The notes under the pieces were generated by a model that was not told where the DNA came from, ran no database searches, and saw only the letters and a list, made by a program, of their open reading frames with translations. From assembly GCA_027347685.1 (NCBI GenBank), contig DAIEQM010000016.1, forward strand, positions 1-12,090: a stretch of 12,090 nucleotides of DNA, written 5' to 3'. Below are positions 1-7,286 of this stretch, piece after piece; the first letter of the stretch is position 1; every line of letters begins with the position of its first letter. The DNA comes from UBA5941 sp021824385. GTDB taxonomy: Bacteria; Patescibacteriota; Microgenomatia; UBA8517. The position numbers and the translations under genes are program-made.

Positions 1-1096
1 AAATTTTAGCAGGCGAATTCGGAGAGGAAAAAGTAACATCGTTAAATTCTATCTTTGGTGGAACATTCTGATCTGAGATATTTACGGTGCCGTCAGTATC
101 GGGAGTATACAGTTCAAAGACTTCCTGAGCATCCTTAATACGCAGTGCCGATTCACGAGCCCCTGAAATTCGATAGGTTAACCCATCCAACTGATCAGAA
201 AAAGAACCCAAAGATCGTATTAAGAATGTAAGTGCGCCAACGGTAATTCCACCCGCAACACCTTTAGTCACAATAAGATATAACCCTGCACCAAATAATA
301 TTGCATCTGAAATAGATTGAAATATTTCAGTTCGTGCCCATCCTACATACAGCGAATTCATTTTTTGCACATAATGTGTAGTAAACCTCTCAAAAAGTTT
401 TTTCAAATATCCACTTCCCCGTGTAGTGAGGAGTTCTTTCAAATCTTTAGGATCAATTAAATATCCTGCTGTCTGAAATGCACTTCGTCGACTCTCAGTG
501 TTGTCCTTTACCAATCCAAAAGCCCTAGACATATAGCTTTGATTGATAAAAAACTTAATTACGAAAAAGAATATAGAAAAAGGTAGTAAGACAGGAATGT
601 TATACCCGACAACCGCCGCGCTTGAAAACAGTAGTACTATGGAAGCGATTAGTACAACAGAACGTTGTAAATGTTGATTAATTTGTCCGTAGACTTCATT
701 AAATCGAGTAGTTTTATTTGTTAATTCTGGATCTTCCAACTTAGCCAGACCTAGCAGAACGAGATGGTCATACAAAATTTGTTTTAACTTAAAGACATCA
801 CTGTTTGATAATAAAGTTTGTGATCTACTATTTATCGTGCTTATGATTCCCGTGAATAAACTTACCAAGACAATAGGGAGAATGACGATGAGCAGTTGTT
901 CTGGTTGAGCGCTTTTTTGCGCAATTAGTGCAATAATTTTGTCAATCGCGATTCCAAAGACGTAAGCGTATAGCAAAATTTGAAGTTGCATGTAAATTTG
1001 AGTCACTATGAGAACCACCGTAACAACTTTTGAAATACTCCAATATATATAAAAAACCCACTTAGTAATTTTGAGAAATTGAACCGTACTCTTCAT
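1..1096 (-). CDS. ABC transporter, transmembrane domain and start of ATPase domain (partial, runs off left edge)
   Basis: I translated this open-ended frame by hand from the ATG at 1096; it stays open for 365 codons to the window edge. The first ~330 residues look like an exporter-type ABC transmembrane domain. Hydrophobic segments fall near residues 13-58, 67-88, 147-183 and 262-296, separated by long charged stretches. The coupling region ends in a 'SALRIKDAQEVFEL' linker (316-329). Residues 349-356 (IEFNDVTF) are the usual opening strand of the nucleotide-binding domain, but the window stops before Walker A, so ATP-binding residues cannot be checked. The fusion of membrane and ATPase domains in one chain points to a homo- or heterodimeric MsbA/lipid-exporter-like protein. 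Substrate is unknown; the neighbouring glycosyltransferases make a lipid or glycolipid plausible. There is no SD; a -10-like element lies six bases before the ATG. Confidence 0.85.
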   Translation of the reverse strand, partial: MKSTVQFLKITKWVFYIYWSISKVVTVVLIVTQIYMQLQILLYAYVFGIAIDKIIALIAQKSAQPEQLLIVILPIVLVSLFTGIISTINSRSQTLLSNSDVFKLKQILYDHLVLLGLAKLEDPELTNKTTRFNEVYGQINQHLQRSVVLIASIVLLFSSAAVVGYNIPVLLPFSIFFFVIKFFINQSYMSRAFGLVKDNTESRRSAFQTAGYLIDPKDLKELLTTRGSGYLKKLFERFTTHYVQKMNSLYVGWARTEIFQSISDAILFGAGLYLIVTKGVAGGITVGALTFLIRSLGSFSDQLDGLTYRISGARESALRIKDAQEVFELYTPDTDGTVNISDQNVPPKIEFNDVTFSSPNSPAKI

Positions 1097-1131
1097 TCTC
1101 AAATAGTATGCTTACTATCGGGCAAAAACAA
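1097..1131 (-). promoter_or_regulatory. Candidate promoter and palindrome before the ABC transporter, predicting a leaderless mRNA
   Basis: Reading the minus strand, TTGTTT (1126-1131) is followed by a 17-base spacer and TACTAT (1103-1108), then six bases (TTGAGA), then the ATG at 1096. Transcription would start at about the A of the ATG. The -10 hexamer is one arm of a perfect inverted repeat, ATAGTA-4 bases-TACTAT (1103-1118), so a dimeric regulator could bind over the -10. The -35 match is poor (3 of 6), so this is a candidate only. Confidence 0.4.
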
Positions 1132-1172
1132 TCTTTAATACTTTCTCTGGAGCTGCTATAATACACTTATCT

Positions 1173-2933
1173 TCAAGAAGACTTCTTTTTATAACTGGCG
1201 GTGAGTACAGCCGCAAACACTACCCAAGCTATCACCGTAATTCCATTACCAATGGAGCGAACTGGGGTGTCTTCAAGTTGTGCTTTTATTTGATACTCCC
1301 CTTTTGGAATTTTTATATAAAATCTCCCCCATTTTTCGGTATCAGGAATAAAAGTAGGGATTTCTTTCCCGTCTAAGGTAACTTTCCAATTTGGGAATGC
1401 CAACTGTCCAACCCTGATTGTCATTTCTGTTTCACCCTCGTTGTGGGCTACAAATGTAAACCAATTGGTGCCTTGTTTGCCACTGTGCACATGCCCATCG
1501 CCCTCGATAACTTCGGCAATTTCACGACGTGGACCTTGAGGTGCCATTTCTGCGGTATTTGGCAGATAATCATAGATACCTGCTGTTTGCTGAAGTTCCC
1601 ACGCGGCCCCAGTGAACTTTTCTTGGTCAGTAAGCGGACCGAGTTTTCCATGTTGTGGCAAGAAGAAGTTCCAGCTGTACGCGAGAGCTGCAACAACGAG
1701 AACAATAAACCCAATATATCGAATAAATTTTGGTAAGTACGTCATGATTGCGCCGACACAGAATGAAAATCCAAGAATAATCATGGTTAAATATCGCCAC
1801 GGGAATTGAATAAATTGAAGTGCCTTAATATGTTCCCAAATTGGTGTCGACTTGGGGTGAGCCATAAAAAGAGCGATCCAACCTGTCGCAAATAATACTG
1901 AAACGGCAAGCATTGGTACGGTAACTTTGCGCTTTCGAAGAAGGAGAAGCGCAAAAAATGGAATTAAAAAGAGCGGCAAAATCCAGTGGAACCACCCAAC
2001 TTGAAACGACATCTCATCATTCAAGCCCCAAACCGATGGTCCAAATCCCCAAAAACGACTAATCAACAGCTGTCCGATACTCGGAAAGTGTGCCGTAAAT
2101 TCGTAGTAACCCTTAACCAGAGAATCGGTTTGTACCACATTCTTCTCAAAGAATACGGGGAGCGTAAAGAATGCAGCCAAACAAAACGACCATAGCCCAG
2201 AAATAATGAGAGGTGGAAGTACTTTCCAATTCTTGTAATACAAAAGCCATGCCACACACCACATTGCAAAGAATGGTGTAAAGATAATAACCATGAGGTT
2301 GTGGGAAGTGAGGAGTGCAGCCCATGAGAGAGCAAGGGGAATACCCAATATAAGATTTTTAACAATAGAATACTTGGTAAATTTTAAAATGGGTAAATCT
2401 TTATTGGCGATGAGGTTATAAGAAAAAAGAAGAATTAATGGGAACCAAATAAGTCCCCATGCTTCGTTCATGGCACCTCGTACATAAATATCGACTGCAT
2501 GGTAAGGAGCCCATACATAAAACACCGATGACAATACTCCCCCAAGACGCCCGAAAAAACGTTTGGCGAGAAAATACATGGTGACTCCAGAGGCCATGAA
2601 TGCAGTAATAAATAACGCCTTTGCAGTATCAACAAAACTGTAGCCAAGAATACGAAAAATTTGTCCGACTAAATATGGAAGTGGCGGATAAAAATTAAAG
2701 AGGGGATATCCAAAGCCGTATCCCATATCGGGCACCCACCGGCACGGAATTTGAAGATCAGCAAAACACTTCTCCATTTCAAGCTGTCGCATCATTTGCA
2801 GGTCATCGTGCATATTAAAATACCCCGTTCCAAAAAGTGGTTTAGCGGCAAGCCATGCAAAGAAAAATACCGCCAGAAGAGGCAAAAAGTTTGGACTTGA
2901 GATAATTTTTTTAACGAAAGTAAGCCCTCTCAT
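1173..2933 (-). CDS. YfhO-like / PTPS-related GT-C membrane glycosyltransferase
   Basis: A large integral membrane protein of about 586 residues (numbering below counts from the upstream GTG at 2942). An N-terminal membrane segment (19-36) leads into an outside loop carrying H45-D46-D47, in the place of the catalytic acidic residue of GT-C enzymes. This is followed by an aromatic/proline-rich loop (GYPLFNFYPPLPY, 78-90) typical of the YfhO/'6-pyruvoyl-tetrahydropterin synthase-related' membrane family (PF10131-like; the name is historical and no pterin chemistry is implied). About ten more membrane segments follow to ~430. A beta-rich outside domain (~450-565) contains FPNWKVTLDGKEI, the common C-terminal lectin-like module of this family, and a last membrane helix ends in KKKSS. 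Likely role: transfer of a sugar from a polyprenyl-phosphate donor outside the membrane; acceptor unknown. I prefer ATG 2933 to GTG 2942 because the GTG directly abuts a TATTAT -10-like element. There is no SD. Confidence 0.8.
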   Translation of the reverse strand: MRGLTFVKKIISSPNFLPLLAVFFFAWLAAKPLFGTGYFNMHDDLQMMRQLEMEKCFADLQIPCRWVPDMGYGFGYPLFNFYPPLPYLVGQIFRILGYSFVDTAKALFITAFMASGVTMYFLAKRFFGRLGGVLSSVFYVWAPYHAVDIYVRGAMNEAWGLIWFPLILLFSYNLIANKDLPILKFTKYSIVKNLILGIPLALSWAALLTSHNLMVIIFTPFFAMWCVAWLLYYKNWKVLPPLIISGLWSFCLAAFFTLPVFFEKNVVQTDSLVKGYYEFTAHFPSIGQLLISRFWGFGPSVWGLNDEMSFQVGWFHWILPLFLIPFFALLLLRKRKVTVPMLAVSVLFATGWIALFMAHPKSTPIWEHIKALQFIQFPWRYLTMIILGFSFCVGAIMTYLPKFIRYIGFIVLVVAALAYSWNFFLPQHGKLGPLTDQEKFTGAAWELQQTAGIYDYLPNTAEMAPQGPRREIAEVIEGDGHVHSGKQGTNWFTFVAHNEGETEMTIRVGQLAFPNWKVTLDGKEIPTFIPDTEKWGRFYIKIPKGEYQIKAQLEDTPVRSIGNGITVIAWVVFAAVLTASYKKKSS

Positions 2934-2942
2934 GCAAGACAC

Positions 2943-2948
2943 ATAATA
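2943..2948 (-). promoter_or_regulatory. Candidate -10 element before the YfhO-like gene
   Basis: TATTAT on the minus strand ends nine bases before the ATG at 2933, directly after the terminator of the upstream gene. This would give a leader of only two or three bases. I found no convincing -35 at 16-18 bases, so support is weak. Confidence 0.3.
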
Positions 2949-2950
2949 CC

Positions 2951-2981
2951 ATAAAAATGGCGCTCTATTTCAGCGCCATTT
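2951..2981 (-). terminator. Rho-independent terminator of the 148-residue protein gene
   Basis: On the minus strand, AAATGGCGCT and AGCGCCATTT form a perfect 10-bp stem around a 7-base loop (GAAATAG). The stem runs into a run of five T (TTTTTAT). It starts five bases after the TAA stop at 2987. The T-run lies on the minus-strand side only, so it serves the leftward gene. Confidence 0.85.
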
Positions 2982-2986
2982 AATCT

Positions 2987-3433
2987 TTAAATACGAAACA
3001 CCAATGCTTGCGGAACCGTTTCTGGTACAAATATTCCTTTGGCTCGCAAAATTAAATTCTCACCAAGCCTCCGCGAAATCGTATGTGGACCAAAAAATTC
3101 GCCGATTTTTTTCTCGACATCCGCCGGATCGTCACATCGAAAGGCGAGCATATCTCCAGAGAGAGTGGTAATGATTACAAAGTATTCCACAACCTCCATG
3201 TTCCCCTCAATCAAAAGTGCTTCATAGGGGCCGGGGGCAAAATCGTGATGGTACACCCATACCTTCGTTTGTGAGTCACCAAAACCACATTTCCACACAA
3301 CAACTCTGCCATTCTCGCCATACAGGCGCTGCAAATGAGCCACAAACAGCTGATTCATTTTCTTAACCGGCTCGTTGTATACCACACTTGGGCCATCTTC
3401 AGTTCGTCCTACATATCCGATTACACTACTCAT
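2987..3433 (-). CDS. Unrecognised 148-residue soluble protein
   Basis: I do not recognise this family. The protein has no signal peptide and no membrane segment, so it is probably cytoplasmic, unlike nearly every neighbour. It alternates short hydrophobic strands (RVVVWKCGF 43-51, KVWVYHHDF 57-65, VVEYFVIITTL 81-91, MLAFRC 95-100) with charged turns, suggesting a small mostly-beta or alpha/beta fold. A helix-like DPADVEKKIGEFF segment lies at 102-114. Two cysteines (C49, C100) and the paired H62-H63 are noticeable, but they do not form a known metal motif. The start is well supported: GGAGGT (3442-3447) sits eight bases before the ATG. The gene has its own promoter and terminator, so it is a one-gene unit between glycosyltransferase genes and is probably regulated independently of them. 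No function is proposed. Confidence 0.85.
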   Translation of the reverse strand: MSSVIGYVGRTEDGPSVVYNEPVKKMNQLFVAHLQRLYGENGRVVVWKCGFGDSQTKVWVYHHDFAPGPYEALLIEGNMEVVEYFVIITTLSGDMLAFRCDDPADVEKKIGEFFGPHTISRRLGENLILRAKGIFVPETVPQALVFRI

Positions 3434-3441
3434 GATAGTCT

Positions 3442-3447
3442 ACCTCC
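3442..3447 (-). promoter_or_regulatory. Strong ribosome binding site for the 148-residue protein
   Basis: GGAGGT on the minus strand, eight bases before the ATG. It is notable because most other starts in the window show no SD, and it fixes the start at 3433. Confidence 0.85.
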
Positions 3448-3475
3448 ATACGTGGACTTCACTCGGATTTGAAGT

Positions 3476-3504
3476 ATTCTATGCTTTCACTTGACACTAT
3501 TCAA
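3476..3504 (-). promoter_or_regulatory. Sigma-70-like promoter for the 148-residue protein
   Basis: On the minus strand, TTGAAT (3499-3504), a spacer of exactly 17 bases, then TAGAAT (3476-3481, 5 of 6 matches to consensus). The expected start near 3469 leaves a leader of ~35 bases holding the SD. The -35 lies inside the last codons of the upstream GT-C gene, whose stop is at 3487. Confidence 0.6.
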
Positions 3505-5028
3505 TTCGAAGAAATAAAACGTCTCCTGAGGGCCTGCCGACACATATTCATGAGTACCCGGCATTCTCATTGGCTTCACAAATGAATACAAAAGCGTTAG
3601 GCCATCGCGCTTAAATTCAGGGTTTAACCGAGAAGAGTTGACCACAAAATATGTTTTTGCGCCAGATTTCTTGGCTTCAATGAGCTCTTTCGGAATTGAT
3701 TTAAAGTTTAAACCGGTACCCACCACCACGACATTTGGAATTTTCTCGAGATATATCTGCAGTCCATCGGGCAGGGTACCAAAATATCCTTCGGTGCCAA
3801 CAATGATATGTTCGTCGGGGTGTGCAGTCGCCTCTTCTTTTATAATGTTCGCCGATTCAAGAATTCCAAAACCAGAACTCCATTCTTCAAAATATCCACT
3901 ACGTTCGCTTTCAGGAAGTGGGGCATTTACTGGATTTGTTATGAGAAGAACGTCAAAATACAGTGCGTGAACAACAAACAGTCCAACAATAAGTAAGTAC
4001 CATTTACTTTTTAAGAAACTACTAAACCCTGCAAGAACAAAAAGCGGCGGAAGGGTGAACAAAATGTATCGCGTGGTAAATGATTTTGAATACATACTGC
4101 CGACAAGCAGCGGAAATGCAAAAGCAATCAGGAGTACCAGTATTTTAAAAGACAGTTTTTTGATAGCAACGAGATAGCCGATCAGTGCCAGTAGAAGCAC
4201 TTCAAATGGCGCAAGAATTACCATCCACTCAAAGGCACGATCGAGATTAAAAATAAAAGGATCTTTGGTGTTTGTTATGACATGTGAGAGCGGAAATACA
4301 TAGTCCAGATTTCGTATAGCAATCATTTGATAATTTGGCCCAAGCCGTAGAATTTGAGCCATTCCGTATCCCACAACCAGTGTCGCAATCCAAAGGCCTA
4401 TGGTCTGAAACACCAAAAGTGGAGCTTTTTTACTCCCCCATGGAACAAAGAAAAGTGACAGGGGAGTGAGAATTGCAAAAAAGAGTGCCGGAGATTTGGT
4501 TAGAAGTGCTCCACCCAAGGCAAACCCCGCGAGTAGCGCAAAGTCGAGCCGGAGATATTTGATAGATGCAATGAGAAGTACCAAAAACCATACCCCAAAA
4601 CATGACAGCAGTGAATCGACCAGTGCCATTCTGTCAAAGAAAAACATGAATGGTGACAAGCAGTACAAAAATGCAGAAAGGAGGGCTGCTTTTTTTGACC
4701 GAGAAATAAGATAACTGAGGGAAACTATTCCCAACAGTGTCCCCATCCCGGCAAGTGCGGAGGTTACGCGTCCTGAAACAAGCGGATTATGAAAGATTTT
4801 TAAGAAGGGGATTACCATCCACATGAAGAGCGGCTGTTTGCCATCAGAAAGGGGTAAAAATCTGAGAGTAGGCTCGGCACGCATAACTTGTGACCATCGA
4901 ATATATATTGCTTCATCTGCAAAAACAGGGATTTTGGTAATACCAAGCATACGAATTGCAAATGCTACTGCGACAATGACAAAAAGCACAGCAATACATA
5001 CAGTAAATCGATTTTTGAATATATTCAT
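3487..5028 (-). CDS. GT39/ArnT-like GT-C membrane glycosyltransferase
   Basis: A 513-residue polytopic protein of the PMT_2/ArnT-like family, which moves a sugar from a polyprenyl-phosphate carrier to an acceptor on the outer face of the membrane. After the first membrane helix (~8-29) comes the family's acidic pair D38-E39 in FADEAIY. Then comes DGKQPLFMW (62-70), matching the 'K-x-P' loop of this family. Ten or so membrane segments continue to ~360. The C-terminal ~145 residues are soluble and include IIVGTEGYFGTLPDGLQIYL (~401-420), presumably outside the membrane, where an acceptor could be chosen. The start ATG overlaps the TGA of the upstream GT2 gene (ATGA, four bases), so translation is probably coupled: one enzyme would load the lipid carrier and the other use it. 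No SD is seen. Acceptor and sugar cannot be told from the sequence. Confidence 0.88.
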   Translation of the reverse strand: MNIFKNRFTVCIAVLFVIVAVAFAIRMLGITKIPVFADEAIYIRWSQVMRAEPTLRFLPLSDGKQPLFMWMVIPFLKIFHNPLVSGRVTSALAGMGTLLGIVSLSYLISRSKKAALLSAFLYCLSPFMFFFDRMALVDSLLSCFGVWFLVLLIASIKYLRLDFALLAGFALGGALLTKSPALFFAILTPLSLFFVPWGSKKAPLLVFQTIGLWIATLVVGYGMAQILRLGPNYQMIAIRNLDYVFPLSHVITNTKDPFIFNLDRAFEWMVILAPFEVLLLALIGYLVAIKKLSFKILVLLIAFAFPLLVGSMYSKSFTTRYILFTLPPLFVLAGFSSFLKSKWYLLIVGLFVVHALYFDVLLITNPVNAPLPESERSGYFEEWSSGFGILESANIIKEEATAHPDEHIIVGTEGYFGTLPDGLQIYLEKIPNVVVVGTGLNFKSIPKELIEAKKSGAKTYFVVNSSRLNPEFKRDGLTLLYSFVKPMRMPGTHEYVSAGPQETFYFFELNSVK

Positions 5029-5777
5029 GTGCGAATTTTGTAGGCGCCTTTGAGCGCATTCAGCCGTACTTCCAAAAGTCCTTTAAACCCAAGCCACGAG
5101 TCACGGAGGGCGTTCACTCGAACGCTTCCTACATGTTGCCAGTTAACGGGTGACTCCACCACTTTCAGGTTCATCTTACGTGCAATATACAAAAGCTCCA
5201 AATCAAAGGCTGCAGTTACCCCTGTCATGCCCGTAGAATTGATGGTAAAAATTTTCATATTAGGAAATATTTTTTTCGCTGCCGATGAGGTAAATGCCTT
5301 AAATCCACATTGAGTATCTCGGTATGGCAGAAGCAAAATTACGGTCCGTAAAAACATAAATCCATACGCCATGATTTGTCGCATAAACGGCTCACCAGGG
5401 CGACCGGCGCGAGAGCCAATCACCACATCAGCACCATTTTTAAAGGAGGGGAGGAATTTTTCAATTTCTGAAAGGGGAGTGGCTTGATCCATGTCAGTAA
5501 ATAAAACAATTTCCCCTTTTGCCGCGAGTACTCCTGCAATAACGGTCCCCCCTTTCCCCCGATGAGGCTCTTTCATAAGACGGAAATTTTTGTACTTCCC
5601 TATTCGTTTTTCAATTTCTTGGGCGGTGTTATCGGGTGATCCATCATCAACAATCACAACCTCCCAGCTGTAGTCTTGTTTTTGAAGGTAATCGTGAACC
5701 GTTTTTAGTACTCCCCGCTTTAGATTCCCGACTTCTCGGTAAGCAGGAATTACGACCGAAAGAAATGGTTTTTGCAT
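5025..5777 (-). CDS. ALG5/DPM1-like GT2: polyprenyl-phosphate hexosyltransferase
   Basis: A complete 250-residue GT-A fold glycosyltransferase family 2 enzyme. In order: SVVIPAYRE (7-15), the nucleotide-binding VDDGS (43-47), RGKGG (73-77), the metal-binding D95-x-D97 in TDMDQATP, IGSR (120-123), and DTQCGFKAF (154-162), the signature of dolichyl-phosphate glucosyl/mannosyltransferases. It has no clear membrane helix pair at the C-terminus, so it is likely peripheral on the inner membrane face. Expected reaction: nucleotide-sugar plus polyprenyl phosphate gives polyprenyl-phosphate hexose. D-M-D-Q-A-T-P and D-T-Q-C-G-F-K resemble ALG5-type glucosyl enzymes more than mannosyl ones, but the sugar is uncertain. 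It is 20 bases from the upstream GT-C gene and overlaps the downstream GT-C by four bases. No SD precedes the ATG. Confidence 0.9.
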   Translation of the reverse strand: MQKPFLSVVIPAYREVGNLKRGVLKTVHDYLQKQDYSWEVVIVDDGSPDNTAQEIEKRIGKYKNFRLMKEPHRGKGGTVIAGVLAAKGEIVLFTDMDQATPLSEIEKFLPSFKNGADVVIGSRAGRPGEPFMRQIMAYGFMFLRTVILLLPYRDTQCGFKAFTSSAAKKIFPNMKIFTINSTGMTGVTAAFDLELLYIARKMNLKVVESPVNWQHVGSVRVNALRDSWLGFKGLLEVRLNALKGAYKIRT

Positions 5778-5797
5778 ATCGTTTATTGTATACCGGG

Positions 5798-7279
5798 TTA
5801 TTTGGTAAAGCCAAACAACGGCTCGGTGAGGTTTTGGTTTCCAGTACTACAACTTTTGTCTATCCCCTCTTTTGTATATTTTTTGTAGTCGGGGTAAATG
5901 AGGCCAAGCGCTCCAAAACTTTGATCGATTTTGTCGACCATTGAATGTGGGAAAACTATTGTATATACCGGTGCTTCGGTTTTCGGTAAGTTTACATGAA
6001 GACCTTGAAAATAAAACAAATATCGATACCCTAATTCGTTTCCGGGGGTCGTAATATAACTCACTGCGACACATGGATATCCATGTTTTTGAGCGTCATT
6101 TTTAATTTCTGAAACAATATGTGTGCGGTCTATATACCCACTTCTATTCACGGGAATTGTTTCAAATCGGGTGATGTTTGAAACAACAAAAATCGCTAAT
6201 AACAAAAACGCCACAGCTTTTCCAAGCATCGTTTTTGAAAGCACCTCCAAAAGAAGGGCGGGCAAAAGCACCCACAAAACGGCCATTCCGTTTAAATAAT
6301 ATTCAGATAAGTTAAGCGGATTGTGACTAAAGAACACGATATACAGTAAAATCCACAAAACAAATAAGATGCTCCATTTGAGTCTGAGTTTTCGATACGC
6401 TACCAAAAATGCAAAGATAGCAAACATACTAAGCATTGCGGTTTTATCTGGCATATTCACAAGATCTCCGGTATAAATGTTTCGAATATTTTTTGAGAGT
6501 AGTGTTGTCGTTCGATCAAGCTTCTCCGCAAAATTAACGGGCGTTCCCCCACCTACCGCCGAGCCAAGGATGGCTTTTGTTTGTAAAAATCCATTTTTTA
6601 CTTCAAATAGTAAGAAGGGACTCAAACTTACGAGCCCTACAATAATTGCATTCCGAATTGCAGAAACCTTTGGCATTGATTTTGAAAGGAGAAGCGCCAC
6701 GATTGAAACAGGAGCAAGAATAACAAACGCCAAATTTATTTGCCAACTTACTGCAAACAAAAACGCCGTAAGCATGAGCCCTTCTGCAGTTTTCTTTTTG
6801 AGAATTAATTGCAGTGAATATAAAAACCAAATAGACCAGAGCACAACGGTAATTGTTGGGTTTACTTCTCGATCGGTCATGACTAATACAAATGAAACCG
6901 CATAGATAAGTGCTGCATATAAACCCACCCTGTTAGAAAAAATAGAGCTAACCACAAACCACATACTAAAAACGGTGATTACCCCAACAAGAATTGAAAC
7001 AATCAGCCCTGATGCAGGACTCATACCCAAAAGAACGTAAAAAGGAACGATGGAATAATACCAAAGCGGGCCGATATACACCCCGTGAACAGAAGTCTCT
7101 TGTCCAATGAGACGTAAATGATGATTTTCAACAATGTCTCTTACAAACCAGCCTGCCAAGTCTTGATCATGACCGTATGCAAAAAGTTCAAGAGCTCGTG
7201 AACTCCTCATAAATAAGGCCAATAAAAGAATGAGACACAGCACTTTATGCGATTTGATAAATTGAATTACTTTATTCAT
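5798..7279 (-). CDS. GT39-like GT-C membrane glycosyltransferase (paralogue A)
   Basis: A 493-residue polytopic protein. The first membrane helix (~12-27) is followed by GHDQDLAGW (36-44), which holds the expected acidic site as D38-Q-D40 rather than D-E. LIGQETSVHGVYIGPLWYY (57-75) is next, a signature shared with the gene at 8260-9870. About ten membrane segments continue to ~380, and a soluble C-terminal domain (~385-493) ends the protein. Likely role: polyprenyl-phosphate-sugar-dependent transfer on the outside of the membrane, acceptor unknown. The stop of the DHH gene lies seven bases before this ATG with no SD, consistent with coupled translation. Similarity to the other paralogue includes matching positions in the first loop and in the C-terminal soluble part (ELGYRYLFYFQG versus YEGAYQYFLQDA), which supports duplication. 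Confidence 0.85.
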   Translation of the reverse strand: MNKVIQFIKSHKVLCLILLLALFMRSSRALELFAYGHDQDLAGWFVRDIVENHHLRLIGQETSVHGVYIGPLWYYSIVPFYVLLGMSPASGLIVSILVGVITVFSMWFVVSSIFSNRVGLYAALIYAVSFVLVMTDREVNPTITVVLWSIWFLYSLQLILKKKTAEGLMLTAFLFAVSWQINLAFVILAPVSIVALLLSKSMPKVSAIRNAIIVGLVSLSPFLLFEVKNGFLQTKAILGSAVGGGTPVNFAEKLDRTTTLLSKNIRNIYTGDLVNMPDKTAMLSMFAIFAFLVAYRKLRLKWSILFVLWILLYIVFFSHNPLNLSEYYLNGMAVLWVLLPALLLEVLSKTMLGKAVAFLLLAIFVVSNITRFETIPVNRSGYIDRTHIVSEIKNDAQKHGYPCVAVSYITTPGNELGYRYLFYFQGLHVNLPKTEAPVYTIVFPHSMVDKIDQSFGALGLIYPDYKKYTKEGIDKSCSTGNQNLTEPLFGFTK

Positions 7280-7286
7280 AGTTTGT

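Noticed and set aside
1175..1190. AAGAAG-A-CTTCTT inverted repeat at the end of the YfhO-like gene, considered as a terminator
   Set aside because: It encodes the last Lys-Lys-Ser-Ser codons, has no T-run on the minus-strand side and is AT-rich. The T-run on the plus side has no plus-strand gene to terminate.
3638..3970. 110-codon plus-strand open frame opposite the GT-C gene at 3487-5028
   Set aside because: Shadow frame over the soluble C-terminal domain of a supported gene, with no start signals.
6477..6905. 142-codon plus-strand open frame opposite the GT-C gene at 5798-7279
   Set aside because: Antisense shadow of a clear gene, with no recognisable domain and no start signals.
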